NCBI GenBank assembly: GCA_043762325.1 | Contig: JAYUMU010000174.1 | Span: 62,001-126,000 of the forward strand | Length of the DNA stretch: 64,000 bases | Direction of reading: 5' to 3' | From: JANXSS01 sp025356535 | GTDB lineage: Bacteria; Pseudomonadota; Gammaproteobacteria; Burkholderiales; Burkholderiaceae_D | Shown: positions 16,252 through 25,822 of the stretch, in pieces | How positions within the stretch are numbered: position 1 is the first letter of the stretch | Layout: every line of letters starts with the position of its first letter | Position numbers and translations under genes: made by a program | Notes under the pieces: generated by a model | Database searches by the model: none | Told to the model about the DNA's origin: nothing | What the model saw: only the letters and a program-made list of their open reading frames with translations

Positions 16252-17493
16252 ATGCCTTGGCGACTAGCCCGATTTGCCCTCTCGAAGCGTCATCCGGAGC
16301 CGCGCATGTTTGCCGAACCCGGCAAGCTCAAGGCGGCCTACGACGCCGTCATCATCGGCGGCGGCGGCCATGGCCTGGCGGCGGCGTATTACCTGGCCCG
16401 CGACCACGGCATGAAAAACATCGTGGTGCTGGAAAAGGGCTACATCGGCGGCGGCAACACCGGGCGCAACACCACCATCATCCGCTCCAACTACCTGACA
16501 CCGGAAGGCGTCAAGTTCTACGACACGTCGGTCAAGCTCTGGAAGGACCTGTCCCAGGATTTCGACCTCAACCTGTTCTACTCGACGCGCGGGCATTTCA
16601 CGCTGGCCCACACCGACTCGGCCCTGCGCACCATGCGCTGGCGCGCCGAGGTCAACAAGCATTACGGCGTCGATTCCGAAGTCGTCGGCCCGGCCGATAT
16701 CCTGAAAGCCTGCCCGCAGATGGACATCAGCTGCGGCGGCCATGCGCCGATCCTCGGCGCGCTGTATCACCGTCCCGGCGCCATCGCCCGGCATGACACC
16801 GTCGCCTGGGGCTATGGCCGCGGCGCCAGCCTGCGCGGGGTCGAAATCCACCAGCAGACCCAGGTCATGGGCATCGATGTACAGGGCGGCAAGGTGCGCG
16901 GCGTGCAGACCAGCCACGGCTACATTTCGACGCCGAAGGTGCTGTGCGCCGTTGCCGGCTCGACGCCGCGCATGACCGACATGGTCGGCCTGCGCACGCC
17001 GATCTACATCCATCCGCTGCAGGCCATGGTGAGCGAGCCGATGAAGCCCTGGCTCGATCCGGTGCTGGTCTCGGGCAGCCTGCACATCTATGTGAGCCAG
17101 AGCGCGCGCGGCGAGCTCGTCATGGGCGCCTCGCTCGATCCGTACGAAGTCCACTCGACCCGATCGACGCTGGACTTCGTCGAGGGCCTGTCGGCGCACA
17201 TGCTCGACATGTTCCCGTTCCTGTCCCACGCCAAGGTCGTGCGCCAGTGGGCCGGCATGGCCGACATGACGCCGGATTTCGCACCGATCATGGGCAAGAC
17301 GCCGATCGAGGGGTTCTATCTCGATGCCGGCTGGGGTACCTGGGGCTTCAAGGCCACGCCGGTGTCGGGCAAGACCATGGCCTACACGCTGGCCAACGAC
17401 CGCAACCATGAACTGATCGAAGGCTTTTCCCTTTCCCGTTTCGCCGATTACGCGCTGACCGGTGAAAAGGGCGCTGCTTCGGTGGGGCATTGA
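16252..17493 (+). CDS. mgdA: N-methylglutamate dehydrogenase subunit A (SoxB-like)
   Basis: 413 residues; ATG 16252 follows AGGAG by 6 nt, and MPWRLARFALSKRHPEP matches the short N-terminal arm of sarcosine oxidase beta. The FAD-binding motif is AVIIGGGGHGLAAAYYLA near residue 30, followed by VVLEKGYIGGGNTGRNT. Sequence alone resembles heterotetrameric sarcosine oxidase. The adjoining gmaS and mgsABC identify the complex as N-methylglutamate dehydrogenase, which releases glutamate and passes the methyl carbon to THF. The next gene begins 2 nt after the stop. Confidence 0.88.
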   Translation: MPWRLARFALSKRHPEPRMFAEPGKLKAAYDAVIIGGGGHGLAAAYYLARDHGMKNIVVLEKGYIGGGNTGRNTTIIRSNYLTPEGVKFYDTSVKLWKDLSQDFDLNLFYSTRGHFTLAHTDSALRTMRWRAEVNKHYGVDSEVVGPADILKACPQMDISCGGHAPILGALYHRPGAIARHDTVAWGYGRGASLRGVEIHQQTQVMGIDVQGGKVRGVQTSHGYISTPKVLCAVAGSTPRMTDMVGLRTPIYIHPLQAMVSEPMKPWLDPVLVSGSLHIYVSQSARGELVMGASLDPYEVHSTRSTLDFVEGLSAHMLDMFPFLSHAKVVRQWAGMADMTPDFAPIMGKTPIEGFYLDAGWGTWGFKATPVSGKTMAYTLANDRNHELIEGFSLSRFADYALTGEKGAASVGH

Positions 17494-17495
17494 CC

Positions 17496-17771
17496 ATGAA
17501 GATCATGACCTGTCCCGTCAACGGCGCGCGGCCCATCAGTGAATTTTCCTATGGCGGCGAATTGATCGAGATGCCCGACCCGGCAACTGCCACCGATGCG
17601 CAGTGGGCCGACTATGTATTCAACAACAACGGCGCAGCAGCAGTGAAGATCGAGTGGTGGTGTCACGCGCCGTCGACGACATGGTTTCTGGTCGAGCGCG
17701 ACACCGCGCGCGACGTGATCCTGCGAAGCTACCTTAAAAACGATGTGTCATTGCCCCGAGGTGCTGCATGA
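17496..17771 (+). CDS. mgdB: N-methylglutamate dehydrogenase subunit B (SoxD-like)
   Basis: 91 residues from ATG 17496 (MKIMTCPVNGARPISEF), with a GGTGGGG ribosome site 8 nt upstream; a TTG at 17490 would overlap the mgdA stop and is less likely. It is the small delta-type subunit. Sarcosine oxidase delta normally binds zinc through a CPxCG pair plus a later His and Cys; here the first motif reads CPVNG, with one Cys, and the later part has WWCHAP. The change may be typical of the N-methylglutamate branch. The stop overlaps the mgdC start (ATGA). Confidence 0.85.
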   Translation: MKIMTCPVNGARPISEFSYGGELIEMPDPATATDAQWADYVFNNNGAAAVKIEWWCHAPSTTWFLVERDTARDVILRSYLKNDVSLPRGAA

Positions 17772-20737
17772 GGCTTGAACCGCAGGCAGGCGAATGGCTG
17801 GACCGGCAGCAGGAAGTGTCGTTCGCGTTCGAGGGAAAAACCTATCGCGGCTACCGTGGCGACACGATCAGCAGCGCCTTGTGGTGCGCCGATGCGCGCC
17901 TGCTCGGGCGCAGCTTCAAGTATCACCGGCCGCGCGGCATCCTGTCGCTGGCAAATCACGACATCAACGTGCTGATGCAGGATGGGCAGCGCCTGAACGT
18001 GCGCGCCGACGTCGAGCCGCTGCGCGCCGCGGCCACGCTCACCGCAGTCAATACCTTCGGTGGCCTGGCCGCCGACTCGGGCCGCTGGCTGAACCTGTTT
18101 TCGGCTTTCCTGCCGGTCGGGTTCTACTACAAGGCCTTCCACACAAAAAAACTGTTCCCGATGTGGGAGCGGGTGTTCCGGCACATCACCGGCCTGGGCA
18201 AGGTCGATTTTTCGACGCCCCATGTCCGCACGCCCAAGCGTTATGACTTCTGCGACGTGCTGGTCATCGGCGCCGGCCCGTCCGGGCTGGCCGCTGCGAT
18301 TGCCGCCGCCGAAGCGGGCGCCGACGTGGTGCTGGTCGACGAGAATGCCCGCGCCGGCGGCAGCGGCGCCTACCAGCGCGGCGGCAATCCGGCAAGCTAC
18401 CTGCAGATCGCCGCGCTGCTGCGCACCGTCGCCGCCCATCCGGGCATCCGCCTGCTCGAAGGCACGACCGCCGCCGGCTATTACGCCGACCATTGGGTGG
18501 CGCTCGTGGATGCGGACAAGATGACGAAGATGCGGGCAAAAAGCGTGATCGTCAGCAGTGGCGCATTCGAACAGCCCGCCGTTTTCCGCAACAACGACCT
18601 GCCCGGCGTCATGCTGGCCTCTGCTGCCCAGCGGCTGATGTATCGCTATGCGGTGCGGCCGATGCAACGCGCCGTGGTGCTGACTGCCAACGCCGACGGC
18701 TACCGTGCGGCACTGGACTTGGACGCCTGCGGCGTCACGGTGGCGGCCCTGGTCGATCTGCGCCCGACCCACGCCAATTCCGTCCTCGAATCGGCGGTGC
18801 GCGAGCGCGGCATCACGGTCTACAGCGGACACTGCATCTACGAAGCGCAAGCCGCCGCCGGCGGCAATGCGCTGGCCGCAGCCGTGGTCTGTGCGTACGG
18901 TACCAACGGCGCCGACGGCATCGCGCAAGCTGCCGACAAGATCCGGATCGCCTGCGACGGCATCGTCATGAGCGTCGGCTGGGTGCCGGCCGCCAACCTG
19001 CTGTACCAGGCCGGCACCAAGATGCAGTTTTCCGAGCGCACGCAGCAATTCGTTCCGGAGCAGCTGCCCGAGGGCGTCTTTGCCTGCGGGCGCGTCAACG
19101 GCGTGTATGCGTTTTCGAACAAGCAGGTCGACGGTGCGCGCGCCGGTCGGCAGGCCGCTGCCCATGCCGGATTCATGATCGGTGCCGAGGCCGATGCCGG
19201 ATTCATGACCGGCGTCGATGCCGGTGCAGCAGGCGGCTTTCCGGCGCCCGAGCTGGAGTCGCCGTCGTCTGCATGGCCGATCGTGGCGCATCCGGAGGGC
19301 AAGAACTTCGTCGATTTCGACGAGGACCTGCAGCTCAAGGATTTCGAAAACGCGGTGCAGGAAGGCTTCGACAACATCGAGCTGTTAAAGCGCTTCACGA
19401 CCGTCGGCATGGGGCCGTCGCAGGGCAAGCATTCCAACATGAATGCGCTGCGCGTGCTGGCCCGCCTGACCGGCAAGACGCCGGGCCAGGTCGGCACCAC
19501 GACCGCGCGGCCGTTCTTTCATCCGGTAGCGCTGTCGCACCTGGCCGGGCGCGGTTTTTCGCCGGAACGGCAGACCCCGCTGCATGCGCGCCACCGGCAG
19601 CACGATGCCGTGTTCATGCCCGCCGGGAACTGGCAGCGGCCGGAGTACTACGCCCGCGCCGGCGAGGATCGCATCGCCTGCATCCGCGGCGAAGTCGCGA
19701 CCGTGCATGACGCGGTCGGCGTGATCGACGTCGGCACGCTGGGCAAGATCGAGGTCTACGGTCCCGACGCCGGCGAATTCCTCGACCGGGTGTATGTGAG
19801 CCGCTATGCCAATCTGAAGGTCGGCATGACGCGCTATGCGGTGATGTGCGACGAGTCCGGCGTGGTGATGGACGACGGTATCGTCGCGCGCCTGGGGCCG
19901 CAGCATTTCTACTTCACCACCACCACCTCGGCGGCGGCCGACATCTACCGTGAACTCACGCGGCTCAACACGATGTGGCAGCTCGACTGCGCCCTGGTCA
20001 ACCTGACCGGCGCCATGGCCGGCGTCAATCTGGCCGGGCCGCAGTCGGTGGCGGTGCTGGCGCAGCTGACGCAGCTCGATCTATCGGCCGAGGCCTTTCC
20101 GTACCTGGGCGTGCGCGATGCGCTCGTCGCCGGCATACCGGCGCGCCTGATGCGGGTGGGCTTCGTCGGCGAATGGGGATATGAAATCCACGTGCCGGCC
20201 GACCATGCCGACGCCCTCTGGCAGGCGCTGTTCGAGGCGGGCCAGGCATTCGGGCTGCGCCCGTTCGGCGTCGAGGCGCAGCGCCTGTTACGCCTGGAAA
20301 AAGGCCACGTCATCATCGGCCAGGACACCGACGGCCTGACCACGCCGCAGGAAGCCAGCATGGGTTGGGCGGTAAAGATGGACAAGCCGTTCTTCATCGG
20401 CCAGCGCAGCCTGCGCATCATCGAGCGCAAGGTGCTACGCCAGAAGCTGGTCGGCTTCATGCTCGAGGCAGGCCATGCCGGCGCGGTGCCGCAGGAATGT
20501 CACCTGATCATTGCCGCCGGCGAGATTGCCGGGCGCATCACCAGCATCGCCTGGAGCCCGACCCTGCAACGGCATATCGGCCTGGCGTTCGTGCAGCCCG
20601 AGCTGGCGCAGGAGGGTGCGCACCTGTCGATCCGCATCAGCGACGGCAGCATGGTGCACGCCACGATTCATCCGACGCCTTTCTACGATCCGAAGAACAC
20701 CCGCCAGCAACGGCAGCCAGAGGAGCGCGCAGCATGA
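17768..20737 (+). CDS. mgdC: N-methylglutamate dehydrogenase subunit C (SoxA-like, THF-linked)
   Basis: 989 residues, ATG 17768 overlapping mgdB. Domain order: an N-terminal 2Fe-2S-like fold (FEGKTYRGYRGDTISSAL, residues about 20-110), a pyridine-nucleotide/FAD domain (VLVIGAGPSGLAAAIAAAEA, from about residue 163), and a C-terminal T-protein/folate domain (from about 600; VGFVGEWGYEIHVPA). It channels the methylene carbon to THF. Around residues 465-490 a low-complexity duplication (AGFMIGAEADAGFMTGVDAG) sits between domains and looks like a recent tandem expansion. Subunits A-D are translationally coupled. Confidence 0.88.
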   Translation: MRLEPQAGEWLDRQQEVSFAFEGKTYRGYRGDTISSALWCADARLLGRSFKYHRPRGILSLANHDINVLMQDGQRLNVRADVEPLRAAATLTAVNTFGGLAADSGRWLNLFSAFLPVGFYYKAFHTKKLFPMWERVFRHITGLGKVDFSTPHVRTPKRYDFCDVLVIGAGPSGLAAAIAAAEAGADVVLVDENARAGGSGAYQRGGNPASYLQIAALLRTVAAHPGIRLLEGTTAAGYYADHWVALVDADKMTKMRAKSVIVSSGAFEQPAVFRNNDLPGVMLASAAQRLMYRYAVRPMQRAVVLTANADGYRAALDLDACGVTVAALVDLRPTHANSVLESAVRERGITVYSGHCIYEAQAAAGGNALAAAVVCAYGTNGADGIAQAADKIRIACDGIVMSVGWVPAANLLYQAGTKMQFSERTQQFVPEQLPEGVFACGRVNGVYAFSNKQVDGARAGRQAAAHAGFMIGAEADAGFMTGVDAGAAGGFPAPELESPSSAWPIVAHPEGKNFVDFDEDLQLKDFENAVQEGFDNIELLKRFTTVGMGPSQGKHSNMNALRVLARLTGKTPGQVGTTTARPFFHPVALSHLAGRGFSPERQTPLHARHRQHDAVFMPAGNWQRPEYYARAGEDRIACIRGEVATVHDAVGVIDVGTLGKIEVYGPDAGEFLDRVYVSRYANLKVGMTRYAVMCDESGVVMDDGIVARLGPQHFYFTTTTSAAADIYRELTRLNTMWQLDCALVNLTGAMAGVNLAGPQSVAVLAQLTQLDLSAEAFPYLGVRDALVAGIPARLMRVGFVGEWGYEIHVPADHADALWQALFEAGQAFGLRPFGVEAQRLLRLEKGHVIIGQDTDGLTTPQEASMGWAVKMDKPFFIGQRSLRIIERKVLRQKLVGFMLEAGHAGAVPQECHLIIAAGEIAGRITSIAWSPTLQRHIGLAFVQPELAQEGAHLSIRISDGSMVHATIHPTPFYDPKNTRQQRQPEERAA

Positions 20738-21426
20738 TGCCGCCACGTCAAAGTCCGCTTCACCATGTCACCGCGCCGCTGGCGCCGCAGTGGACCAACG
20801 GCGACGGCATGATCTCGCCGCTGCGCTTCGACGCCGCCGATGGCCAGCGCATGGGCGCGGTGGGCGTCGCCGACCTGTCGTTTCTGTCGCGCTGCGGCCT
20901 CAAGGGGCCAAACAGCGTGGCATGGCTCGGCGCGCAGGGATTCGACATCCCGGAAGTCAATTGCTGGGCGCGCTCGGAAGGCGGCGTCCTGGTTGCGCGT
21001 CTTGGCCGCACCGAATTCCTGGTCGAGGACGGCGTCGGCGGCTCGCGCGCAAGGCAACTGGCGGCGGCTGCGGCAACGTTGCCCGAGGGCGTCTACCCGG
21101 TGCTGCGCCAGGATGCCTCGCTGGCCCTGACCGGCAGCGCCCTGCAGGTACTGCTGGCGCAGACCTGCAGCCTGAATTTTAAGACACTCGATGTGCAGCG
21201 CCGGCAACTGGCCCTGACGTCGATGGTCGGCGTGTCCGTGGTGATCCTGCCGATGGCGACGGCGGGCGAGCTGATGTACCGGGTCTGGTGCGACGGCACC
21301 TACGGTGGTTATCTATGGCAGACGCTGGTGGACATCGCGCGCGAGTCGGGTGGCGGGGCGGTCGGACTCGACTGCCTGATGCCGGGAGCATTTCAACAAA
21401 TTACACTTCAAGGGATGTCGCAATGA
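20734..21426 (+). CDS. mgdD: N-methylglutamate dehydrogenase subunit D (SoxG-like)
   Basis: 230 residues from ATG 20734 (a second ATG follows at 20737), with AGAGGAG at 20719-20725. It is a gamma-type subunit of the sarcosine oxidase superfamily (GMISPLRFDAADG, GVADLSFLSRCGLKGP, LARLGRTEFLVEDG), itself T-protein-like. It completes the mgdABCD tetramer. The start overlaps the mgdC stop and the stop overlaps the gmaS start, so the whole block is translationally coupled. Confidence 0.85.
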   Translation: MMPPRQSPLHHVTAPLAPQWTNGDGMISPLRFDAADGQRMGAVGVADLSFLSRCGLKGPNSVAWLGAQGFDIPEVNCWARSEGGVLVARLGRTEFLVEDGVGGSRARQLAAAAATLPEGVYPVLRQDASLALTGSALQVLLAQTCSLNFKTLDVQRRQLALTSMVGVSVVILPMATAGELMYRVWCDGTYGGYLWQTLVDIARESGGGAVGLDCLMPGAFQQITLQGMSQ

Positions 21427-22778
21427 ACCTCGCAGACGGTAAGCCCATCACCAACCTTGGCGACGCCAAGGCGTTTTTGAAACAGCACGACATAAAATTC
21501 GTCCTCGCCCAGTTCGTCGACATCCACGGCGTGGCCAAGACCAAGGCCATCCCGACCAGTCACTTCGGCGACCTGTTCAAGGCCGGCGCGGGCTTTGCCG
21601 GCTTTGCCATCTGCGGCATGGGCATCGCGCCGCACGGCCCGGACTACATGGCCAAGGGCGATATCGCGACCCTCTCGCTGGTGCCGTGGCAGCCCGGCTT
21701 TGCCCGCATCGTGTGCAACGGCCACACCAACGGCGAGCCGCACCAGGTCGACTCGCGCGTCGTGCTGATGCGCCAGGTCGAGCGCCTGACGCAGCGCGGC
21801 TGGATTCTCAATACCGGCCTGGAGCCCGAATTCTCGCTTTTGCGCCGCGACGACAAGGGCGGCATTGCGCCCTTCGACGACACCGACACCCTGGCAAAAC
21901 CGTGTTACGACTACAAGAGCATGACCCGCACCAGCGCTTATCTCGAAGCCCTGGTGGCGGCGCTGCAGGCAATCGACATCGACGTCTTCCAGATCGATCA
22001 TGAAGACGCAAACGGCCAGTTCGAAGTCAACTACACCTACAGCGACTGCCTGAAGTCGGCCGACGACTTCATCATGTTCAAGATGGCGGCCTCGGAAATC
22101 GCCAACAAGATGGGCCTGATCTGCTCCTTCATGCCGAAGCCGTTCGCCAACCGTCCGGGCAACGGCATGCACATGCACATGTCGATTTCCGACGGTCTCA
22201 GCAACCTGTTTGCCGACGACCGCGATCCGCGCGGGCTGGGCCTGTCCAAGCTTGCCTACCACTTCATGGCGGGACTGCTGGCGCATGCGCCGGCCATCAC
22301 CGCCATCTGCGCGCCGACCGTCAATTCCTACAAGCGCCTCGTCGTCGGCCATTCGGTCACCGGCGCGACCTGGGCGCCTGCCTACATCAGCTACGGCAAC
22401 AACAACCGTTCCTGCATGGTGCGCATTCCGATCGGCCGCATCGAGCTGCGCCTGCCCGACGGCGCCTGCAATCCGTACCTGGCGGCGGCGGCGATCATCG
22501 CCGCGGGTCTGGACGGCGTCGACCGGGAACTCGATCCGGGCGAGCCGCAGAACTTCAACCTCTACGACCTGACGCCGCAACAGCTGGCCGACAAGGGCAT
22601 CGGCGTGCTGCCGCAGACGCTGCAGGATGCCGTGGCGGCGCTCGAGGCCGACCGCACCATCTGCGATGCCCTCGGCCCCGTGGCCGACGAATTCATCAAG
22701 CTGAAAAGAGGCGAGTGGAGCGAATACATGCGGCACGTGTCGGAATGGGAAATCAAGAATTATCTTGAGTTTTTTTAA
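21423..22778 (+). CDS. gmaS: Gamma-glutamylmethylamide synthetase
   Basis: 451 residues from ATG 21423 (ATGA overlap with mgdD). It is a glutamine-synthetase-fold enzyme: GLEPEFSLLRRD, NGMHMHMSISDG, NNNRSCMVRIP and ELRLPDGACNPYLAAAA. It condenses methylamine with glutamate using ATP to form gamma-glutamylmethylamide. The assignment over ordinary GlnA rests on its position between mgdD and mgsA and on the divergent type III-like sequence. Expected gmaS length is about 440-450 residues. Confidence 0.9.
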   Translation: MNLADGKPITNLGDAKAFLKQHDIKFVLAQFVDIHGVAKTKAIPTSHFGDLFKAGAGFAGFAICGMGIAPHGPDYMAKGDIATLSLVPWQPGFARIVCNGHTNGEPHQVDSRVVLMRQVERLTQRGWILNTGLEPEFSLLRRDDKGGIAPFDDTDTLAKPCYDYKSMTRTSAYLEALVAALQAIDIDVFQIDHEDANGQFEVNYTYSDCLKSADDFIMFKMAASEIANKMGLICSFMPKPFANRPGNGMHMHMSISDGLSNLFADDRDPRGLGLSKLAYHFMAGLLAHAPAITAICAPTVNSYKRLVVGHSVTGATWAPAYISYGNNNRSCMVRIPIGRIELRLPDGACNPYLAAAAIIAAGLDGVDRELDPGEPQNFNLYDLTPQQLADKGIGVLPQTLQDAVAALEADRTICDALGPVADEFIKLKRGEWSEYMRHVSEWEIKNYLEFF

Positions 22779-22816
22779 GCGCGTTGCCGCGCAATGCCAA
22801 CAAGGAGTAAATGATT

Positions 22817-23713
22817 ATGTGTGGGATCGTAGGATTACTTGTCAAAACCCCCGCCTTGCGGGAGCAACTGGGTGCACTGCTGGTGCCGATGATGATCGGC
22901 ATGACCGATCGCGGCCCGGATTCGGCCGGCCTGGCGGTCTATACCGAGCCGCTGCAAAGCGGCTACAAGTACAGCCTCTATTCGGGCGGCGTCGAGTCGT
23001 TCAACTGGGGCGGCCTGGCCGATGCGTTCTACCGGCATCTGCATGCCAGGGCCGTCTGCGACGGTCATGGCAATCATGCTGTCCTGCGCGCGGACCTGGC
23101 GCCGGAAGTGGTCCGGCAATGGCTCAAGGAGCATTTTCCGTCGCTGCACGTGCTCTCCTGCGGCCAGGCCATCGATCTCTACAAGGATATCGGCACGCCG
23201 GCCGAGGTGGCGCAGCGCTACGGTTTCGCCAACCTCAAGGGCAGTCACGCGGTCGGTCACACGCGCATGGCCACCGAATCGGCGGTCACGCCCGACCGCG
23301 CCCATCCGTTCACGGCAGGGCAGGATTTCTGCCTGGTCCATAACGGCTCGTTGTCCAATCCGAACGGCCTGCGGCGCAAGCTCGAGCCGAAGGGCATTCA
23401 TTTCGACACCGACAACGACACCGAAGCGGCCTGCCGCTTCATCGAATGGCGCATGCGCGAAGGCGACGACCTGGAGACGGCCTTGCAGGCAGGCTTCGAC
23501 GAACTCGACGGTTTCTATACCTTCCTGATCGGCACCGAAGACAAGCTCGCACTGGTGCGCGACCCGTTTGCCTGCAAGCCGGCCATCGTTGCGGAGACCG
23601 ACGATTATGTCGCGATCGCCTCCGAGTTCCGCTCGCTGGCCCATCTGCCGGGCGTCAAGCATGCCCGCATTTACGAACCAGCACCGCAGGAGATGTATGT
23701 ATGGAAAATCTGA
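22817..23713 (+). CDS. mgsA: N-methylglutamate synthase subunit A (class II glutamine amidotransferase)
   Basis: 298 residues. ATG 22817 is chosen because the next residue is the catalytic N-terminal Cys (MCGIVGLLV) and AAGGAG at 22802-22807 is 9 nt away; ATG 22811 would place two residues before the Cys. Typical GATase II motifs: GHTRMATESAV, CLVHNGSLSN and DNDTEAACRFI. It releases methylamine from gamma-glutamylmethylamide for transfer to 2-oxoglutarate in MgsC. The end overlaps mgsB by 13 nt. Confidence 0.9.
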   Translation: MCGIVGLLVKTPALREQLGALLVPMMIGMTDRGPDSAGLAVYTEPLQSGYKYSLYSGGVESFNWGGLADAFYRHLHARAVCDGHGNHAVLRADLAPEVVRQWLKEHFPSLHVLSCGQAIDLYKDIGTPAEVAQRYGFANLKGSHAVGHTRMATESAVTPDRAHPFTAGQDFCLVHNGSLSNPNGLRRKLEPKGIHFDTDNDTEAACRFIEWRMREGDDLETALQAGFDELDGFYTFLIGTEDKLALVRDPFACKPAIVAETDDYVAIASEFRSLAHLPGVKHARIYEPAPQEMYVWKI

Positions 23714-24390
23714 CGTTTGACCTGGCCGTCACGCCCCTGAGCGACCTGAACCGTTTCCTGCACCGCGAAGCGGCCGGGCAGGGTGTCGAACACGTGACGG
23801 TAAAAAATCCCGACGGCGAACACAACATCGCCGTGGGTCTGGATATTCCGATTTCCGTCACCATCGAAGGCCATGTCGGTTACTACGCCGCCGGCATGCT
23901 CAAGCACGGCACCGTCACGGTCCTGGGCAATGCCGGACCGGGCGTGGCCGAGAACATGATGTCGGGCAAAGTGCACGTCAAGGGCTTCGCCTCGGTTGCC
24001 GCCGGCGCCACCGCCCATGGCGGCTTGCTGGTCATCGATGGCGATGCGTCGCTGCGCTGCGGGATTTCGCTCAAGGGCGCCGACATCGTCGTCGGCGGAT
24101 CGGTCGGCAGCTTTTCCGCCTTCATGGCGCAAGCCGGTCGCATCGTGATCTGCGGCGACACCGGCGACGCGCTCGGCGACTCGCTCTACGAGGCGGTTCT
24201 GTATGTGCGCGGCACGATCAAGTCGCTTGGCGCCGACGCCCAGATCGAGCCGATGGCCGAGGCCGACTACAGCGCCGTTGCGGGGTTGCTCGACCGGGCA
24301 GGATTTGCGCACGATCCGAAGGAATTCAAACGTGTCGCTTCGGCGAAGAAGCTCTACCACTGGAATGCAGACGCGAACCAGGAATATTGA
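23701..24390 (+). CDS. mgsB: N-methylglutamate synthase subunit B (GXGXG domain)
   Basis: 229 residues from ATG 23701. It is a stand-alone beta-helix of the glutamate synthase C-terminal GXGXG type, with regular glycine-rich turns (GMLKHGTVTVLGNAGPGVAENMMSG, GGSVGSF, GDTGDALGDSLYEA). In GltB this domain links the amidotransferase and FMN domains. Here, as in other mgs clusters, the three modules are separate genes. The mgsC start lies 14 nt after the stop. Confidence 0.88.
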   Translation: MENLTFDLAVTPLSDLNRFLHREAAGQGVEHVTVKNPDGEHNIAVGLDIPISVTIEGHVGYYAAGMLKHGTVTVLGNAGPGVAENMMSGKVHVKGFASVAAGATAHGGLLVIDGDASLRCGISLKGADIVVGGSVGSFSAFMAQAGRIVICGDTGDALGDSLYEAVLYVRGTIKSLGADAQIEPMAEADYSAVAGLLDRAGFAHDPKEFKRVASAKKLYHWNADANQEY

Positions 24391-24404
24391 TCGAGGAGCA
24401 TGAA

Positions 24405-25769
24405 ATGAGCAATGACGAACATGTACTGAAACGCCTGGTGCGCGAAGAGAGCAAGGGATTCGACCGCAAGACGCTCGACTACATCCAGAACGCCGCAGCC
24501 CACGGCCTCTACGAGATTCGCGGCCTGGGCGCCAAGCGGGCGCTGCCCAATTTCGATGACCTGGTGCTGCTCGGCGCGTCGTTGTCGCGCTATCCGCTCG
24601 AAGGCTATCGCGAGCGCTGCGTGACCAAGACCATCCTCGGCACCCGCTTCGCCAAGAAGCCGATCGAACTGGAAATTCCGATCACGATCGCCGGCATGAG
24701 CTTCGGTGCGCTGTCGGCCAATGTGAAGGAAGCGCTGGGCCGCGCGGCCACCGAAGTCGGCACGTCGACCACCACCGGCGACGGCGGCATGACGGCCGAG
24801 GAACGTGAATCGTCGAAGACGCTGGTCTACCAGTGCCTGCCATCGCGCTACGGCTTCAATCCGGACGACGTGCGCAAGGCCAATGCGATCGAACTGGTGA
24901 TCGGCCAGGGCGCCAAGCCGGGCGGCGGCGGCATGCTGCTGGGGCAGAAGGTTTCGCCCCGGGTTGCCAAGATGCGCACCCTGCCGGCCGGCATCGACCA
25001 GCGTTCCGCCTCGCGCCATCCCGACTGGACCGGGCCGGATGACCTGGTCATCAAGATCAAGGAACTGCGCGAGATGACCGATTGGGAAACGCCGATCTAC
25101 GTCAAGGTCGGCGCTACCCGCACCTTCCACGACGTCAAGCTCGCGGTCCATGCAGGCGCCGACGTCATCGTGGTCGACGGCATGCAGGGCGGCACGGCGG
25201 CGACCCAGACCTGTTTCATCGAACACGTCGGCATACCGACGCTGGCCGCCTTGCGCCAGGCGGTCGATGCGCTGGAAGACCTCAACATGCGCGGCACGGT
25301 GCAGCTCATCATCTCCGGCGGCATTCGCAGCGGCGCCGACGTCGCCAAGGCGCTGGCCATGGGCGCCGACGCGGTGGCGATCGGCCAGGGCGTGCTGGTT
25401 GCGCTGGGCTGCAACAGCGACAGCTACCTCGTCGACGGCGTGCATCACGATGCCAGCGCCGACTATGCAAAGCTGGGCACGGCGGCGGGCTTCTGCCACC
25501 ACTGCCATACCGGCAAGTGTCCGGTCGGCGTGACGACGCAGGATGCGATCCTGTCGGAGCGGCTGCAGCCCGAAGTCGGCGCCCGCCGCCTGAAGAACTA
25601 TCTCAAGACGGTCAACATGGAGCTGACCACGCTGGCGCGCGCCTGCGGCAAGCAGAACGTCCACCACATGGAACGCGAAGACCTGGTGGCGCTCACCGTC
25701 GAGGCGGCGGCAATGGCACGCGTACCGCTGGCCGGCACCGACTGGATTCCCGGCTTTTCGAAGTTCTGA
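24405..25769 (+). CDS. mgsC: N-methylglutamate synthase subunit C (FMN, Fe-S)
   Basis: 454 residues from ATG 24405, 6 nt after GAGGAG; TTG 24387 in the same frame is rejected. It is the FMN-binding glutamate synthase domain: PITIAGMSFGALSANVKEAL, GDGGMTAEERE, DGMQGGTAATQTCFIEHVG, ISGGIRSGADVAKALAMGAD and an Fe-S cysteine cluster CHHCHTGKCPVG. It joins methylamine to 2-oxoglutarate and reduces the product to N-methylglutamate. Confidence 0.92.
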   Translation: MSNDEHVLKRLVREESKGFDRKTLDYIQNAAAHGLYEIRGLGAKRALPNFDDLVLLGASLSRYPLEGYRERCVTKTILGTRFAKKPIELEIPITIAGMSFGALSANVKEALGRAATEVGTSTTTGDGGMTAEERESSKTLVYQCLPSRYGFNPDDVRKANAIELVIGQGAKPGGGGMLLGQKVSPRVAKMRTLPAGIDQRSASRHPDWTGPDDLVIKIKELREMTDWETPIYVKVGATRTFHDVKLAVHAGADVIVVDGMQGGTAATQTCFIEHVGIPTLAALRQAVDALEDLNMRGTVQLIISGGIRSGADVAKALAMGADAVAIGQGVLVALGCNSDSYLVDGVHHDASADYAKLGTAAGFCHHCHTGKCPVGVTTQDAILSERLQPEVGARRLKNYLKTVNMELTTLARACGKQNVHHMEREDLVALTVEAAAMARVPLAGTDWIPGFSKF

Positions 25770-25822
25770 AGCACCGGCGGCAGCGCACCGCCGCCGGCAA
25801 GACAGTCAACCAAGGACTCGAC

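Noticed and set aside
16252..21426. Sarcosine oxidase soxBDAG
   Set aside because: The order and adjoining gmaS and mgsABC identify N-methylglutamate dehydrogenase.
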